Shown here: positions 32,324 through 44,424 of the stretch, piece after piece
How positions within the stretch are numbered: the first letter of the stretch is position 1
Layout of the letters: the number at the start of each line of letters is the position of its first letter
Source: Powellomyces hirtus
Taxonomy: Eukaryota > Chytridiomycota > Chytridiomycetes > Spizellomycetales > Powellomycetaceae
NCBI GenBank assembly: GCA_025526995.1
Contig: JAHLKG010000006.1
Coordinates: 124,001-188,000, forward strand
Reading direction: 5' to 3'
DNA: 64,000 nucleotides
Made by a program: the position numbers and the translations under genes
The notes under the pieces: generated by a model
What the model saw: only the letters and a program-made list of their open reading frames with translations
Database searches by the model: none
Told to the model about the DNA's origin: nothing

Positions 32324-34391
32324 ATGAGCGATTCAGAAGGCACAAGCGCGACGCTGCGGCGTCAGCGGAACGACGATGATCAAGAGATGGTCGATAGAGA
32401 GGTTGACGCAAAACGGCAGAAGGTCGAAGAAGACGCTCTGGCTGACGGACAGGATTCGGGCGACGACAGCGACGATGACATTGGTCCTATGCCAGTTCCA
32501 GAAGGTGCTCCAGTACCGAAACGAAAAGTGAGAACGCTCAAACATGAAAGCCTTTACCTGGAGAACATTCCTTCCGCCGACATGTATGAACGAAGTCTTA
32601 TGCACCGGGATATCGTCAATTTTGTCGCAGTCACAAAAACGGATTTTTTGATCACGACATCGATAGATGGACATGTAAAGTTTTGGAAGAAGACGGAAAA
32701 GGGTCTGGAGTTTGTCAAGCACTTCCGCTCACATCTGGGAGCTATCGTTGCGATCGATGTTAGTAGCGACGGAACTTTGCTAGCCACATGCGGAGCCGAC
32801 AAGGGACTGAAGATTTTCGATGTGGTCAACTTCGATATGATCAATATGATCAAGCTGCCATATCTGCCGAACGCAGTTTGCTGGATGTACCAGAAAGGAC
32901 AAGCACAAGCTCTGCTGGCATGTTCAGACCGCGAAACATCAGCAATTCATTTGTACGATGGGCGAGGTGGCGTGGAACCGCTGAAAACGATCGAAAGCAT
33001 ACATTCCGCTCCTGTTCACATAATGCGCTACAATCCAACCGCCAATGTTGTTCTGAGTGTGGATACGGGAGGCATGATGGAGTACTGGGAACCAGATATG
33101 GATGAGGGCACCAGACCGCCAAGTGCGCCGGGTGTCACTTGGGAGTTCAAGAGTGACACCGATCTTTATGAGTTCAAGAAGACGAAGACAACCCCAACGT
33201 CATTGACGTTTTCTCCAAATTATGAAAAGTTTGTCACATTCGGCTTCGGCGACAGGCAGATCAGGATCTACAATTTCCGAACAGGCAAAGTGATTCGCAA
33301 GTACGATGAGAGTTTGACGGTGGTGTCCGAAATGCAACAAGCAGGAACTGCGATTCACCATCTGGATGACATGGAGTTTGGACGCCGCTTGGCCTTGGAA
33401 CGTGAGATTGAGAAAGTGAAGGGAGGACAGAGTGCCACAGTGAACGCAGTTTTCGACGAATCGGGCAACTTCGTGATATATCCCACCCTGCTCGGCATCA
33501 AAGTAGTCAACATACAAACGAACAAGGTTGTCCGTCTCATTGGAAAGGCCGAGAATCAGCGATTCATGAATGTTGCTCTATACCAAGGGGCGCCGAAGAA
33601 GAAGGGACTGATCACATTGGAGATGGCAGCCTCAGATAACCCGGCTTTTAGAGAGAGTGAGGCGCTGGACCCTACATTGTTCTGCACAGCGTACAAGCGA
33701 AATCGATTCTACTGCTTTTCCAAACGAGAAGCCGATTCCGAGGAAGGTGGCAGCAGCAGCGGTGGAAGAGATATCTTTAATGAAAAACCGTCGAGAGAGG
33801 AACAAACTGTTGCCGCAGCACAGAGCAATATGGCGCGCACCTTGGGCAGCTCAGCCATTATGCACACATCTTACGGCGATATTCACATTCGCCTCTTTCC
33901 GGAATATGCACCAAAGGCAGTGGAAAACTTTGTTGGGTTGGCGAAGAAGGGATATTACGACAATCTGATCTTCCACCGAGTGATCAAAGGCTTCATGATA
34001 CAAACAGGAGATCCCTTCGGTGACGGCACAGGCGGAGAGTCATTGTGGGGCAATGATTTCGAAGACGAGTTTCACAGAGGTATCAAGCACGACCGTGCTT
34101 ATACTCTCAGCATGGCAAATGTGGGGCCGAATACAAACGGAAGTCAGTTCTTTATAACTGTGGTACCAACTGTGAGTTTCACGCCCTTTTATATTCCACA
34201 GTGAATGATGTCAGAACCACACATACTAAGTTTTCCTTCATTATTTTTAGCCATGGCTTGACAACAAGCATACCATTTTTGGACGTGCAACGGGCGGAAT
34301 GGATGTGATCCATCGGATAGAAGCAGCGAAGGTTGACAAAACGGATAAACCTTATGAAGACATAAGAATACTCAGCGTAGAGGTCCGGTAG
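32324..34391 (+). CDS. PPWD1: Spliceosomal cyclophilin with WD repeats
   Basis: Two exons (32324-34171, 34251-34391) encode 662 aa. An acidic N-terminus leads to a WD-repeat region (about 85-400) with blocks such as [16 protein letters not shown] and [19 protein letters not shown] cyclophilin domain follows at about 505-660: [19 protein letters not shown], then the active-site Arg/Phe/Met/Gln block [27 protein letters not shown], and Trp in [11 protein letters not shown] just after the intron. It is a peptidyl-prolyl isomerase of late spliceosomes in animals and fission yeast; budding yeast lacks it. The start is the first ATG giving MSDSEG. An in-frame upstream TTG is not a start. Confidence 0.97.
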
Positions 34392-34721
34392 AATTTGTCA
34401 CACTGTAAATATTTGAAACCCTAGTGGCATATTGGTCCTTGCGCATACACCCATACATCATAATGAGATCCGGTAACCCGCAATCAAGCAGATAGCTCTG
34501 GCACAGATACATCCAATTCAAATGTCTCATATCTGCAACGATCAGATCAGGGCAGTGGCTGGCAATCATTGGAATGACTAAATTTAAATAAAAGAATGTT
34601 TATATCTACACTGCCTCGTAGACCCTTTGCCATGAGATTTCTCGCTGTATCAGACCTCCTCCTCCTCTCCCTTTTCGTTCTTCCAAACTAGCCAAAGCCA
34701 GCTTTGACTTCGTCCGAGTCC

Positions 34722-37700
34722 TCACGGTCTGTGGTCAGGCAAGCCGTGCGATGACGATGATGGAGACACCCATCCGGCGAATCCCCGACCGGTACCGTGA
34801 CTGGCGAGACTTAATCGTGATTTGTTCAGTCTAATATTCATATCTTTGTCTCGGATATGCGTGAGCTGCTCTTTATTTTTCAAGAGATTGTCGAGCAGTG
34901 GCGGAAGTGGCGTTACTTTTGTCAGGATCTCGATCACTAGACGAATCCAAAGAGATCAACATCTGTTGTCTAACTGGGAAGGACCACTGCAACACTCCGC
35001 TTCCGTCGCAGTCCACTTACTCGGCTGACAGATGAAATCAATGAAACCCAATTGACTTTGCGGGATGTTGATGTTGTCGCGGTCCATAAATGGACTGACG
35101 GGTAGGTTGAGCTTCTTTTCCATATCGCCTTGTGCGACAAACTCTCTGATCACTCGCTGCAGCCACGTTGCGTATATAGACCATTCGCGGGACAGATTCG
35201 ACACGTCTGCACATTTTATCAGCATTTGGAATAGTGCGAATCGGTCGCTGACGTTGGCACTTGCATCGAAGCTGCCTGACGCTGATATCTGTACATTTGC
35301 ATTTATTAGATTCGATCGCAAAACCGCTCCTTGAGTGCTCATCACATACCTTGTTCTTGAACAAGGCAAGCGTAGTGAAGTGTTCTGATATATCAGTCGC
35401 CATGACCATCCCAATAACCTGTTCTCTAAATTTGTGCGCTTCGTCGTTTGTCAAAGTTTCCAGAATATTGGTCTCGTCTTTCATCATGACCGTGAACGCG
35501 GTCGCCAAATGGTGGTTTTCCAACACTGATTTGTCATTGTATAGAATCGCTTTTGCGTCGTGCGATTCGATCAGGAACTTGTTGTTCAGACCGGGGTGGT
35601 CAAGATCTGGAGACGAAAAAAGAACGCAGGCATCTCAGAGTCAGCATACAGATTTCGGAAACTTTGATATGCCACGGTCTTACCATGAACTGCCGCAGCA
35701 ATGTACGCTGCAAAGAGCTCCACATCTCTGAGTTCCATATTGCTCACGTTCAAAAAGCAATGCATTGCCTGCAGAACGTCTGCTCCATGAGAGGCGTTGT
35801 GATCTGGAAGACAGGTAACACACGATTAGAAGGGCACCCAGATTTGCTATCTGTTTCAGTTGAGAATACAGGAGGCCACTTACATGGTACGTCCGGATGA
35901 TATAAACTCTCGATCTTTCTCAAGAACCGGACCAGTTTATCCATTGGGATGTTCAGACGTTCAACAAGCCCGCTCGTTTGCATCAGATGCAACGCCATCG
36001 TGGATAGAGTTCGCGGTCCCATAGCTGTCTCGAGCTCAAATATAGACCAATTCCAGTTGCCAATTCCTTCAAGCAGGGTTTTGACCCGGTTCGAGTCTTC
36101 CAACCGTGGTATTTCCAGACCGACTGGTCCCCTCCGTGGTGATTCCTTCTTCTTGTATCCAGCTGGAGTCGTACTGATGATATTATTGTAACGTCCAGTT
36201 ACAATGTGCGGAGGTGCCTGATGTGGTTGCTGTTGTGATAGCTGACTTTGCTGATGGGGGTGTCGATTGCCTACACTAATTCGAGGCGATTCTGGCGGCG
36301 ATACGTCGTGGCTCGATGAAGCTGGCGACTCATTGAATCGGAGATGCGCGGCGTGGTGACGCTCGATAGAAGGACTACCAATCCCTGGCAGAATTGGAGG
36401 TCGTGGTGGCGGAGGTTGCGATGGCTGCTCAATCAACTTGGTTGTTATATCTCCATCAAACTTGGACAGGATGGGGGTTGAAGGAGTTGAAGGACCGGGC
36501 AGTGGATTGATGCTTGCGTAAATGGCGTTTATCTCACTGGCTTCGTGATCTATCTGTTGCGAACCTTGTCCTCCACCGCCTCTGAAAATTCCTGAATTTG
36601 GACCGGAAGAAGACCGTGATCGGTGCGCTCGAATCTTTTCCAATAGATTCCGCCGCACGCCGCGGTTTGGGTTCGACAGAAGATTCAAAAGCCAGAGCTA
36701 CAGAGGCAGAGATGGGTTTAGCAGGGATAGTGGGCATAGTAAGATAGCTCAGGTGGACTCTAAACTCCAAGGCTCTTTCTTCTGATCATTACCTCTTGCT
36801 CCTCATCAACCCCAGCTATACCCTCATTCAGCTGATTTTCAAGCGCCGGAGTGAAAAGCTTGTCTGTGTTGCTTAGCCACAGATGTACCATTTGCAAATT
36901 TTCAAAAGTCGAACGATCCAACGAGGGATTTGCCATGGTGCTCTTGATGGTTGCAATGGCTTTTTCGATGGGGGTATCCAGATCTGCGGCTTGGGAACTG
37001 AGTTCCTTCTGCAAGCCATGTAGCCGATCCCGCAACCCACGGTTGACCTTGGTCATGCCTACTGTGATGGCAAACTGCTGGCGCTCCAGTGCTTCCAATA
37101 CCCCAGTCACCACAATCACCACCACCGTTGAGACAGCAAGATATGCGATAACCATCGGTGCCGCAAGATATTCATCCGTGCCAAGCCGATGCCAGTTGGT
37201 CGCAGTCATTTGAATTAGGTTGGCAAAACAGAGTAAGGCTGCGAGATAACAGGGAATCATTCCAATGATAGGTATTGACACAACGGCGACAAGATTCAAT
37301 AACCCTTGGTGCCAGGCGTCGCCATACGGGTCAACGACCAGTGTCCTGACCCCTACGCCATTCCGATGAGAAGACACGATAAGCAAAACGCATCGTCCAC
37401 CCGACAGACGTTGAGAAGAGCTCACCTAGATTGATCGTCAGACCCACAGCAATCGTCCCAACAAATAAATAGTTTGCATAACGGCATATTGTGTCGGATC
37501 TTATGTAACGATAGCACCCGAGTAGAAACATGTATGGAATATTGCCGCCCGTAATGCAGAACGCCAGATCGGCCCGCCAATTGTAACTAGTCAGGAGAGT
37601 GACAGATATGTAGCGTGAGTTGGGTGCACAAGGCGAACGCCGGATACTATCTTCTTCTTGTGGAAACACTACCACCATGGCATGCGCCACAACTTACTTC

Positions 37701-38155
37701 TTGTTCGGGTCGTAGGGTTCATCCGGGCAGTAACCTTGTGAAAAGGTGTTGCAACCCCGGTGTTGAGAAACGAAGCCCAGTACGAAATACGACCCGTATA
37801 GCGCAGAAGTCCAACTCCACAGCACGATTGTCATCAGCATCCACCGCAACCTGTTCTTCCCCCACTGCCATCGCTGATACTCTCGTTCATGGTGCTTGCT
37901 GCTGAACTGCATTGTCAGCCGGTGCCACCATGTCCGCTTTCCTGTGCTCCATGTTGAATGATGGTTTCCAAAGTCCGTCGGAAATACGGATCCCGACGTA
38001 AACATATTTGCAGTCTTGAGATCATATGGTGCTTCGTAGACCGAGCGCAAACTGTGGCTGTGGACATTCTCCCTGATAGAAGAAAGCCCGAATAAAACGT
38101 CAGCGAGGACTATGGTTGGTGACTGCGGATGCCAGAGCGCCGAGGGACGAACCAT
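34722..38155 (-). CDS. Membrane-bound cyclic-nucleotide phosphodiesterase
   Basis: Eight exons, read downwards: 38155-37698, 37586-37426, 37352-36793, 36697-35884, 35803-35684, 35606-35350, 35288-35021, 34936-34722; 950 aa in one frame. The N-terminal 400 residues hold about five hydrophobic helices (for example ADLAFCITGGNIPYMFLLGC and YLAVSTVVVIVVTGVLEAL). A Ser/Pro/Gln-rich linker follows. The class I PDE catalytic domain, about residues 665-900, shows YHNASHGADVLQ, HDLDHPGLNN and VLENHH, then KCADVSNLSREW and the nucleotide-clasping Gln in SQLGFIDFI. All metal ligands expected of the family are present, so it should hydrolyse cAMP and/or cGMP at a membrane. The start is uncertain: a different-frame ATG at 38243 would need another intron. 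It is head-to-head with the CNG channel gene. Confidence 0.9.
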
Positions 38156-38626
38156 GATCCTCCGCTCAACGGTGCTGTGGCATATATTTTTGCTGACTCC
38201 GCCGGTGCACCCGCGTTGTCGTCCGGATTCATTTTCGAGGCCATGTTGGCTGTTGCAGAAACGATAGCAATCGCAATAACAGTGATCGCAAATTCTCGTC
38301 ACAGTTGTTTCTGTGACTAACATATTCCTGTCCGCATAGCGAGGTAAAATAAGGGGTCAAAAATGAGGAAACACTTTAGACTCTCCATGATCCCCTGTTG
38401 ACGCATTGACGGCTTACATAACGAACTCCGCTCAAACGTCGCGATTTTTCCAATTCCATGGGTGACAAGAATGCGCGACGTCAGTCCCACCAACGAGAAG
38501 CCACCCTCAACCTTGTAACCTCAACATTGTAGCTCGGCGATTAAACCTCCGTTTTCGTCTCCCGTGCGCTGCTCGCCGTTACTTCTGCTACGAACTTCCA
38601 CGGCTTTCGACCATTCGCAGAAAAAG
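38156..38626. promoter_or_regulatory. Shared divergent promoter region, PDE and CNG channel
   Basis: About 470 bp separates the two ATGs. If the PDE really starts at the alternative ATG at 38243, the spacer shrinks to about 380 bp. I see no clear TATA box. The arrangement would allow co-regulation of two cyclic-nucleotide proteins. Confidence 0.45.
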
Positions 38627-41600
38627 ATGACTTCCCATGCATTAGACGAATGTATGCGACAGCTGATCGTATTCAATGATCAGCTTCGAAGTCAACATGC
38701 TTCCCTAACTAAGCTTCAAAATGAGATGGTACGAAACGAGCGCTTGGCCTCGCTGAAGCAGCGCTCCAGATTTGACCGTGTCCATTTTGTAGAATGTACT
38801 AATGTTGCAAGTCAGGACCTGCGCTGGCACCGGTGACACTGGCGAGACAACACAGGCCGGCGGCTTACGTGGGTCATCGGGCAGTGGGTCCTTCCTTGCA
38901 ACACGTGCGGTGGGACGTCGAGGATCGCCAACGGGATCGCTTCCGCTTTCACGGGCGCGAAACGCAGTGAGCATGCGGACGGCCAGTCCGTTGGAGGCCG
39001 AGTACAACAGGACTACTTCGGATTATCAAGCGATCTCACAAGAGTACCCACCCAGCATGATGGATGAAGCGGTGGAAAGAGCAATCAGCATGCAATTCTT
39101 CGAGCCTGCCAATTCATCAAATACGCAACAAGAAAAGCCTGGGATATTGAAATCGCTGTCCATGTCCATAACCGGCTCGATGGGATTCGGCTATCTCCGG
39201 ACCAGGACCCTCGAGAATGGGCCAAAACCGCTGATGCTACTGTCGCAGAATATAGGGGACAATCATGAGAAGCCCTGGCATGCCGAACCAAGTGGGAAGC
39301 CATGTGTGAAAGACTGGGATCTATGCGCGAACTCCATAGCCTCACGTCCTTTCTCAGACGAGGATATGGTGATCATGGGTCAGAGACTGCCCAGTATAGG
39401 AAACTTTTCAGCGACTGGAGTACCTCGGCGACATCTTAATACCATATTTTCCACGCCGGCACCTTCTGAGACCTTTGGTATGACACAACTTATCTCATGC
39501 ATGCAATTCTGAATGATCAATGTGATCTAACTACAGATGACGTAGAGCGTAATCAGGAGCCCGACGGTCTGTCTCTCTATCACAAATGCTGACATGTGGT
39601 ATCTTTCAGTCACATTGGGTTCTAACATGTACTGTCTCACACATAGAAGAGAACAACATATCACGCTCAACTCGGTCTGGGGACATACAACAGCCGGTTG
39701 CACAAGCGATTATCAAGTTAGAAGGACCAGTAAGCTCCGGTCCTCCCGCGCAAATCGCGCCGCCGCCTCCACCACCGACAGTAGTGGTTCAAACATCAGC
39801 CTCACAAGGAATTTGGACATCTGTTTATCTATTACTGTGCGCTGTCCCGAGATACAACGAGTTCCGAACGGTCCATCCACCTGCGGAATTTCAAGCAAAC
39901 TTGAAGAACGTTTATTCGAGCAACCCCTCGTTGCTTCTTCATCCGCGCTCGCTAGTGAGAGTTTGGTGGGACTTCTTCATGTCAGGTAGCTACAGACGCG
40001 GTGGTGGTGCGTGCAACGATTTCCACGTCCATAAATTGACTTTGTATCGTTTTCTAGTTTTGTACATTGTTACATTATTTGCAATCCCAATCGGGGTATC
40101 GTTCTCAAGCGCACATGTGGACACCCTGGCGATAAGCACAGTGCTCTGTCTAATGTTTAGTGTCGACACGTTGCTAAACTTCGTGACATTGGTGATTAGC
40201 GAAGGACATCCGCTCCCCCTGCTTCAATCAGTGATACTGTATCTAAGATTCGACTTCTGGTTGGATCTACTGACGACGCTGCCATTGCACCGTTTTTTGA
40301 TGATGAGTGGTATCACCAGTCCCAACATTGACGCTGTTCTCCTGGTGCGTTTGATTCGGCTACGAAAGTTCTATCCAATACTCGTGTCGAACCCAATCTA
40401 CGGCCACGCGAGCACCTGGGTTCAGAGCGCTTTCGGAGTTGGTGGCAGTTTCATGAGTGTGTGGCTGTTTGGCGGGCTGTTGCTTATCTACTTGCACATG
40501 TATGCTTGTGGGATTTTCTTGATGGGTGAATTGACCGACTATGAGAGCTGGCAGTCTCCTGAATTGCAGGAGATGCAACATAAAAGCATGGGGATTCAGT
40601 ACACATGGGCATTCTTTAGCGCCATTGCAAATACATTCCCCATAACGGGATTCAGGTGAGTTACATCTGCATGCACTCGCATTGTTTTTTCACACTTGCG
40701 CTCACTATAATGTGATTTGCAGACCGGTAACCGCGTATGAACAATGGTGCACAATTATCAGTTGCTTGATGGGAGCCCTCTTGTATGCCTCGCTCGTAGG
40801 AACGATCTCGTCCTTCAGTTTCGGCTTGGATTCATCTGGACGGTTGTACAAGGAGAAGATGGACGAAGTGAACGAATATATGCACTACAAGAACCTCAGT
40901 CAAGAACTCAAGAACAAAGTCCGGCAGTACTTCCAGTTGAAATACAGAGGGAAGTATTTTGATGAGGCCGCCATCATGAAGGAGTTGAATGACAGTCTAC
41001 GTGAGGTGCGAAGAACCCAATAGCGGGAGGTACCGAGCGGACGGTTGCTCACGTCAAATCTTTCTGTCCTGGATACGCTTTAGGAAATCACCGTTCATAA
41101 CTGTCGAGATCTTATTGCGAAAGTGAATTTCCTGTCTCGCAATGTTGGCGATGGCAGAGATCACAACTTTTTGGGAAGGATTGCAAGCGCCCTTAAGGCC
41201 GTTTACTACATCCAAGGCGACACCATCTTCGAGCAAGGAAGGGTAATGCATATTCTTTTCAACGTCTTCGGACACCAGCAGTTGGTAGCTAACGTAGTCG
41301 ATTCTATGCAGGTGGGCAATGAGATGTACTTCATCCTTTCTGGAACCGTGGAGATCATTGTGGGATCCAACCGTGTGGGAGCTCTGTCTGACGGGGCATT
41401 CTTCGGCGAGGTTGCCCTTCTCGGCGATGTACCAAGAACAGCAACAATTAAAGCAGCAGCCGACACTGTCGCGTACCGACTAAACAGATCGGACCTGCAG
41501 TCCATTCTCACTGATTTTGACGATATGGCGGTCAAAATTCGGCTTGTGTATGAGGAGAGAATGGCCAAAGTACGGTTGGAAAAGCAGGCAAAGGAGGCCA

Positions 41601-41704
41601 AGGAGGCGGAGATGCAACAGCAAAAAGCAATCCAGGAATCACCGGTAGGCACTTGGTTCTCAGGTTTTCAGCCACGCTTCCATTTTAGTCATCACAATTA
41701 CTAA
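38627..41704 (+). CDS. Cyclic-nucleotide-gated cation channel
   Basis: A consistent eight-exon model gives 865 aa: 38627-38728, 38812-38966, 39011-39477, 39537-39566, 39647-40655, 40723-41005, 41084-41242, 41312-41704. The first 250 or so residues are poorly conserved. The junctions at 38966/39011 (44-nt intron) and 39566 (GTCTGT donor) are weak. The channel core follows: S1 VLYIVTLFAIPIGVSFSSA, S4-like VLLVRLIRLRKF, S5 VWLFGGLLLIYLHMYACGIF, a pore loop with NTFPITGFRPVT, S6 and a C-linker (KMDEVNEYMHYKNLSQELK). The C-terminal cyclic-nucleotide-binding domain carries the phosphate-binding cassette FFGEVALLGDVPRTATI. It is a plasma- or ciliary-membrane channel opened by cAMP or cGMP. No canonical GYG filter is present. 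Confidence 0.9.
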
Positions 41705-42636
41705 GTAGAACGGCGAGCAAAAAGTGTAGGCTACATGGACGCCGGATTTGGACGCGAGCGCCGCTTTTGTATATAAGACAATCAGATTATGCTTTCATGA
41801 TGATTCTTCTCTCGAGGAGCTTGAGATTGACCACTTTGATGCTGAACCGCTCCTGAGTATGGATCGATGTACAGCATAGAAGAGCGCTACATCATGGGAA
41901 AACAGCACTATTGATACTCGCTGATCGACGGTTATCTCTATTGCCGAAAGATGAACACTGGTCACTTCGCGAAGGACTGTCCTGAAAAGAAGACTTCGTT
42001 TTTCTATGCTGCACTGCACACGATACTAGTGACTGCGCTCCAACTTGAAATCACCCTTGTTCCACAAACGTGGCGCGCCACCTTTTTTTTTGCGGCTTGT
42101 GTTTGACTGCATGAGTCACCAACTATTATTCAGAAAAGCAAGGGCATGCATGATTGTCTGTTATTCAGGGAAATCACGAACGCAAGAAGAACCGGCAGGA
42201 AATGCCGTTTTCGGTGGGCAGAAGAGCAAACGCGTCCAGACACGCGCGTCTCCCGCTTCTCCTTGTGCTGACGCAAGCACACTCCCCGCCAAAAAGCGTC
42301 CATGTCAGATTCACGCGTTTCTTCTATTCATCGTTACCGCGTATTCTGTCAATACGGAAAAGAGAACCAAGCTTCTTCTCATGTGACAAAATCTGTCTAC
42401 CCCTTCGCGTGCGGCACACTTGTCATCGCGTGGTTCTGCTGCGCGAGGCTCAGAGCCACGACTCAGAACCGTGATTGCAAAATCGGTGGGATGATGATGA
42501 GTGGCTGCCCATGCGGAGGACGGTCCTTCTTATCCCGGGCCGCGGCATATAAGGACCGCCGGTCTGTTCGGACGCCCCCGTCAGCCACATTTTGCATCAC
42601 GCACATTTCCCGCTATATACTTCAAGTCGATTCATA
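41705..42636. other. Intergenic, no gene supported
   Basis: Lies upstream of the forkhead gene. TATA-like ATATAA occurs at 42547-42552. Nothing else definite. Confidence 0.5.
42547..42554 (+). promoter_or_regulatory. TATA-like box of the forkhead gene
   Basis: ATATAAGG, 90 nt upstream of the ATG at 42637, within GC-rich surroundings. A second TATA-like run (CTATATAC) lies at about 42612. Confidence 0.4.
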
Positions 42637-44136
42637 ATGGTCACGCAGAGCATCATTGCCGCAGAAGGTGAGAATTATATGAATCTGAGAGCACGAGTTT
42701 CTTGTCTCATGCATTGCCAAACCATCACTGAATAAGCTGTCGAAATTATAGGCTTGAACAACCCCTCGCTCTATAATTTGCACTCATCAACGCAACCATC
42801 ATTCACATCAATCAATGAACACCCCATAAGCGCCTTCTCCGACGGCTTTTCACTGCTTCTGGCAGCAGCGGCGGCATACGAAGACGACCAGCCGACGTTT
42901 GTTGACCCCATACACGTCCAGAACGCTCCTATCACTCCTCCCGCGTCCCCATACCACTCCACCGATAGCTGCGTTGGCAACAATAGCGGCAATAGCGGCC
43001 CAGGCGGTGACATACTGGTGGTAGGCGACTTCTCCAGGTCCATCAGGTACAGTCAATTGCTCTGCTCCAGTAACCTGATAGCAGCGCTCTGTCTCACATG
43101 TGAGCTTCATCTCCGTACAGTATCGGCCATGGAGACTCGTTCACAATCAACCTATTGCTTAACAACGGGAGTGTTTGCCCACCGCAGCTGGGATTCCTTC
43201 TGATCGAATGGAACCCAGTTATTCATGCATTCGAGCTTCGTGTATTTGGCTCCGGAGTCGTATCCGTCGGTCTGTTTAATCACTTTGGCGAAAAGAACCC
43301 ACCTGCTGTTCTGGAGACCATGACCAGGTTCAAGTTTCAGAACTGGACCTTCTGCTTCTTCAAGCCGGTTGGTGTAGGCGCCCCGCATAAGCTGTCATTC
43401 TCGTCTGCGTCATATTTGCCTTCTCCTGTCTTGTCGCCAACCACATCAACCTCCAAGTTCGACCTGCGAACCCCTCCTCTCGCTCGCGGTCTGGTTCCTT
43501 CCGCTTCCCCTTTCATCAACCTGGTTGCAAGCGTTGCGGAATCAACAAGCGGTCTGCATAGCAGTAGCACCGTATTACCCCGTCCGAACATATCATGGGC
43601 AAATATGATTATCAAGGCGTTCAAATCTAGTGGAAAGCGCGAACTCCTGTAAGAGAAAGTTTCGTGTCCGCTTTACATTGTCTACATACTGATGATCACC
43701 TCGTTCTAGTGTATCAGAGATTTACGACACTATTATTCTGACCCACCCATATTACGCCGCACGCCGCAACAACAAGAATTGGCGTAACGCCGTACGCCAT
43801 GCGCTATCTGTCAACACATGCTTCTTCAGGCTGAATGGGAACGAATACAAGTGCGGGCTGTGGGGTTATCACGAGAAATTGGGGCCAACCACATGTCGCA
43901 AAGGACGACGTCGACAGCAAGAGCCACAAGCTCAGCATTCGACAAGTAGCAGCAGGCTGAGCAACATAAATGTACCGGATGTGTCGCATCAGCAATTTGC
44001 GACCATGGCATTGCCACCACCGCTTCGACGTTCCGCCGGGCTTGACGTGGCTGGCACCACACAATGTAGCGGGAACTCGGCGCTTGACTGGGACATGAAA
44101 ATGCGGCTCGCACCTGTTCCGAATCTTCACCCATAG
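42637..44136 (+). CDS. FHA-forkhead transcription factor
   Basis: Four exons (42637-42667, 42752-43046, 43121-43648, 43710-44136) encode 426 aa. Residues about 110-190 look like a forkhead-associated (FHA) domain: IGHGDSFTINLLLNNGS, then FELRVFGSGVVSVGLF, which aligns by pattern with the FHA core of FOXK proteins. The fork head DNA-binding domain is at about 265-340: ISWANMIIKAF, LVSEIYDTIILTHPYY, NWRNAVRHALSVNTCFFRL (recognition helix with the conserved WRNAVRHALS) and GLWGYH. The last exon adds a basic patch GRRRQQ. FHA plus forkhead is the FOXK/FKH/FHL1 layout, a nuclear regulator of cell-cycle or ribosomal-protein genes in fungi. Specific targets cannot be inferred. The exon 3/4 junction falls inside the DNA-binding domain. 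Confidence 0.88.
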
Positions 44137-44424
44137 ATGCGCGTTGAGGTGTTGTGTTATCTTTGTCATGGAACGCCGGGGGTTTTATCGCATTGCGAAT
44201 CATCTTCATCGAACGGATGTGTGTGATAATGTGAGAATAAGGAATGACAGTAGATGGGACGAGGAAAGACTGCACTGGGCATGTCTTCGTCACAAGAAGA
44301 GAGGTGTAGATGTATGTATATGTGTATGTATGAATGAATAGGATATACTGTACATTGTGGAGCAGCGTGCGGGTGCATGAAGCAGATTCGCAAAATGACT
44401 TCAACCTTATCAGGGCATTCTGCT

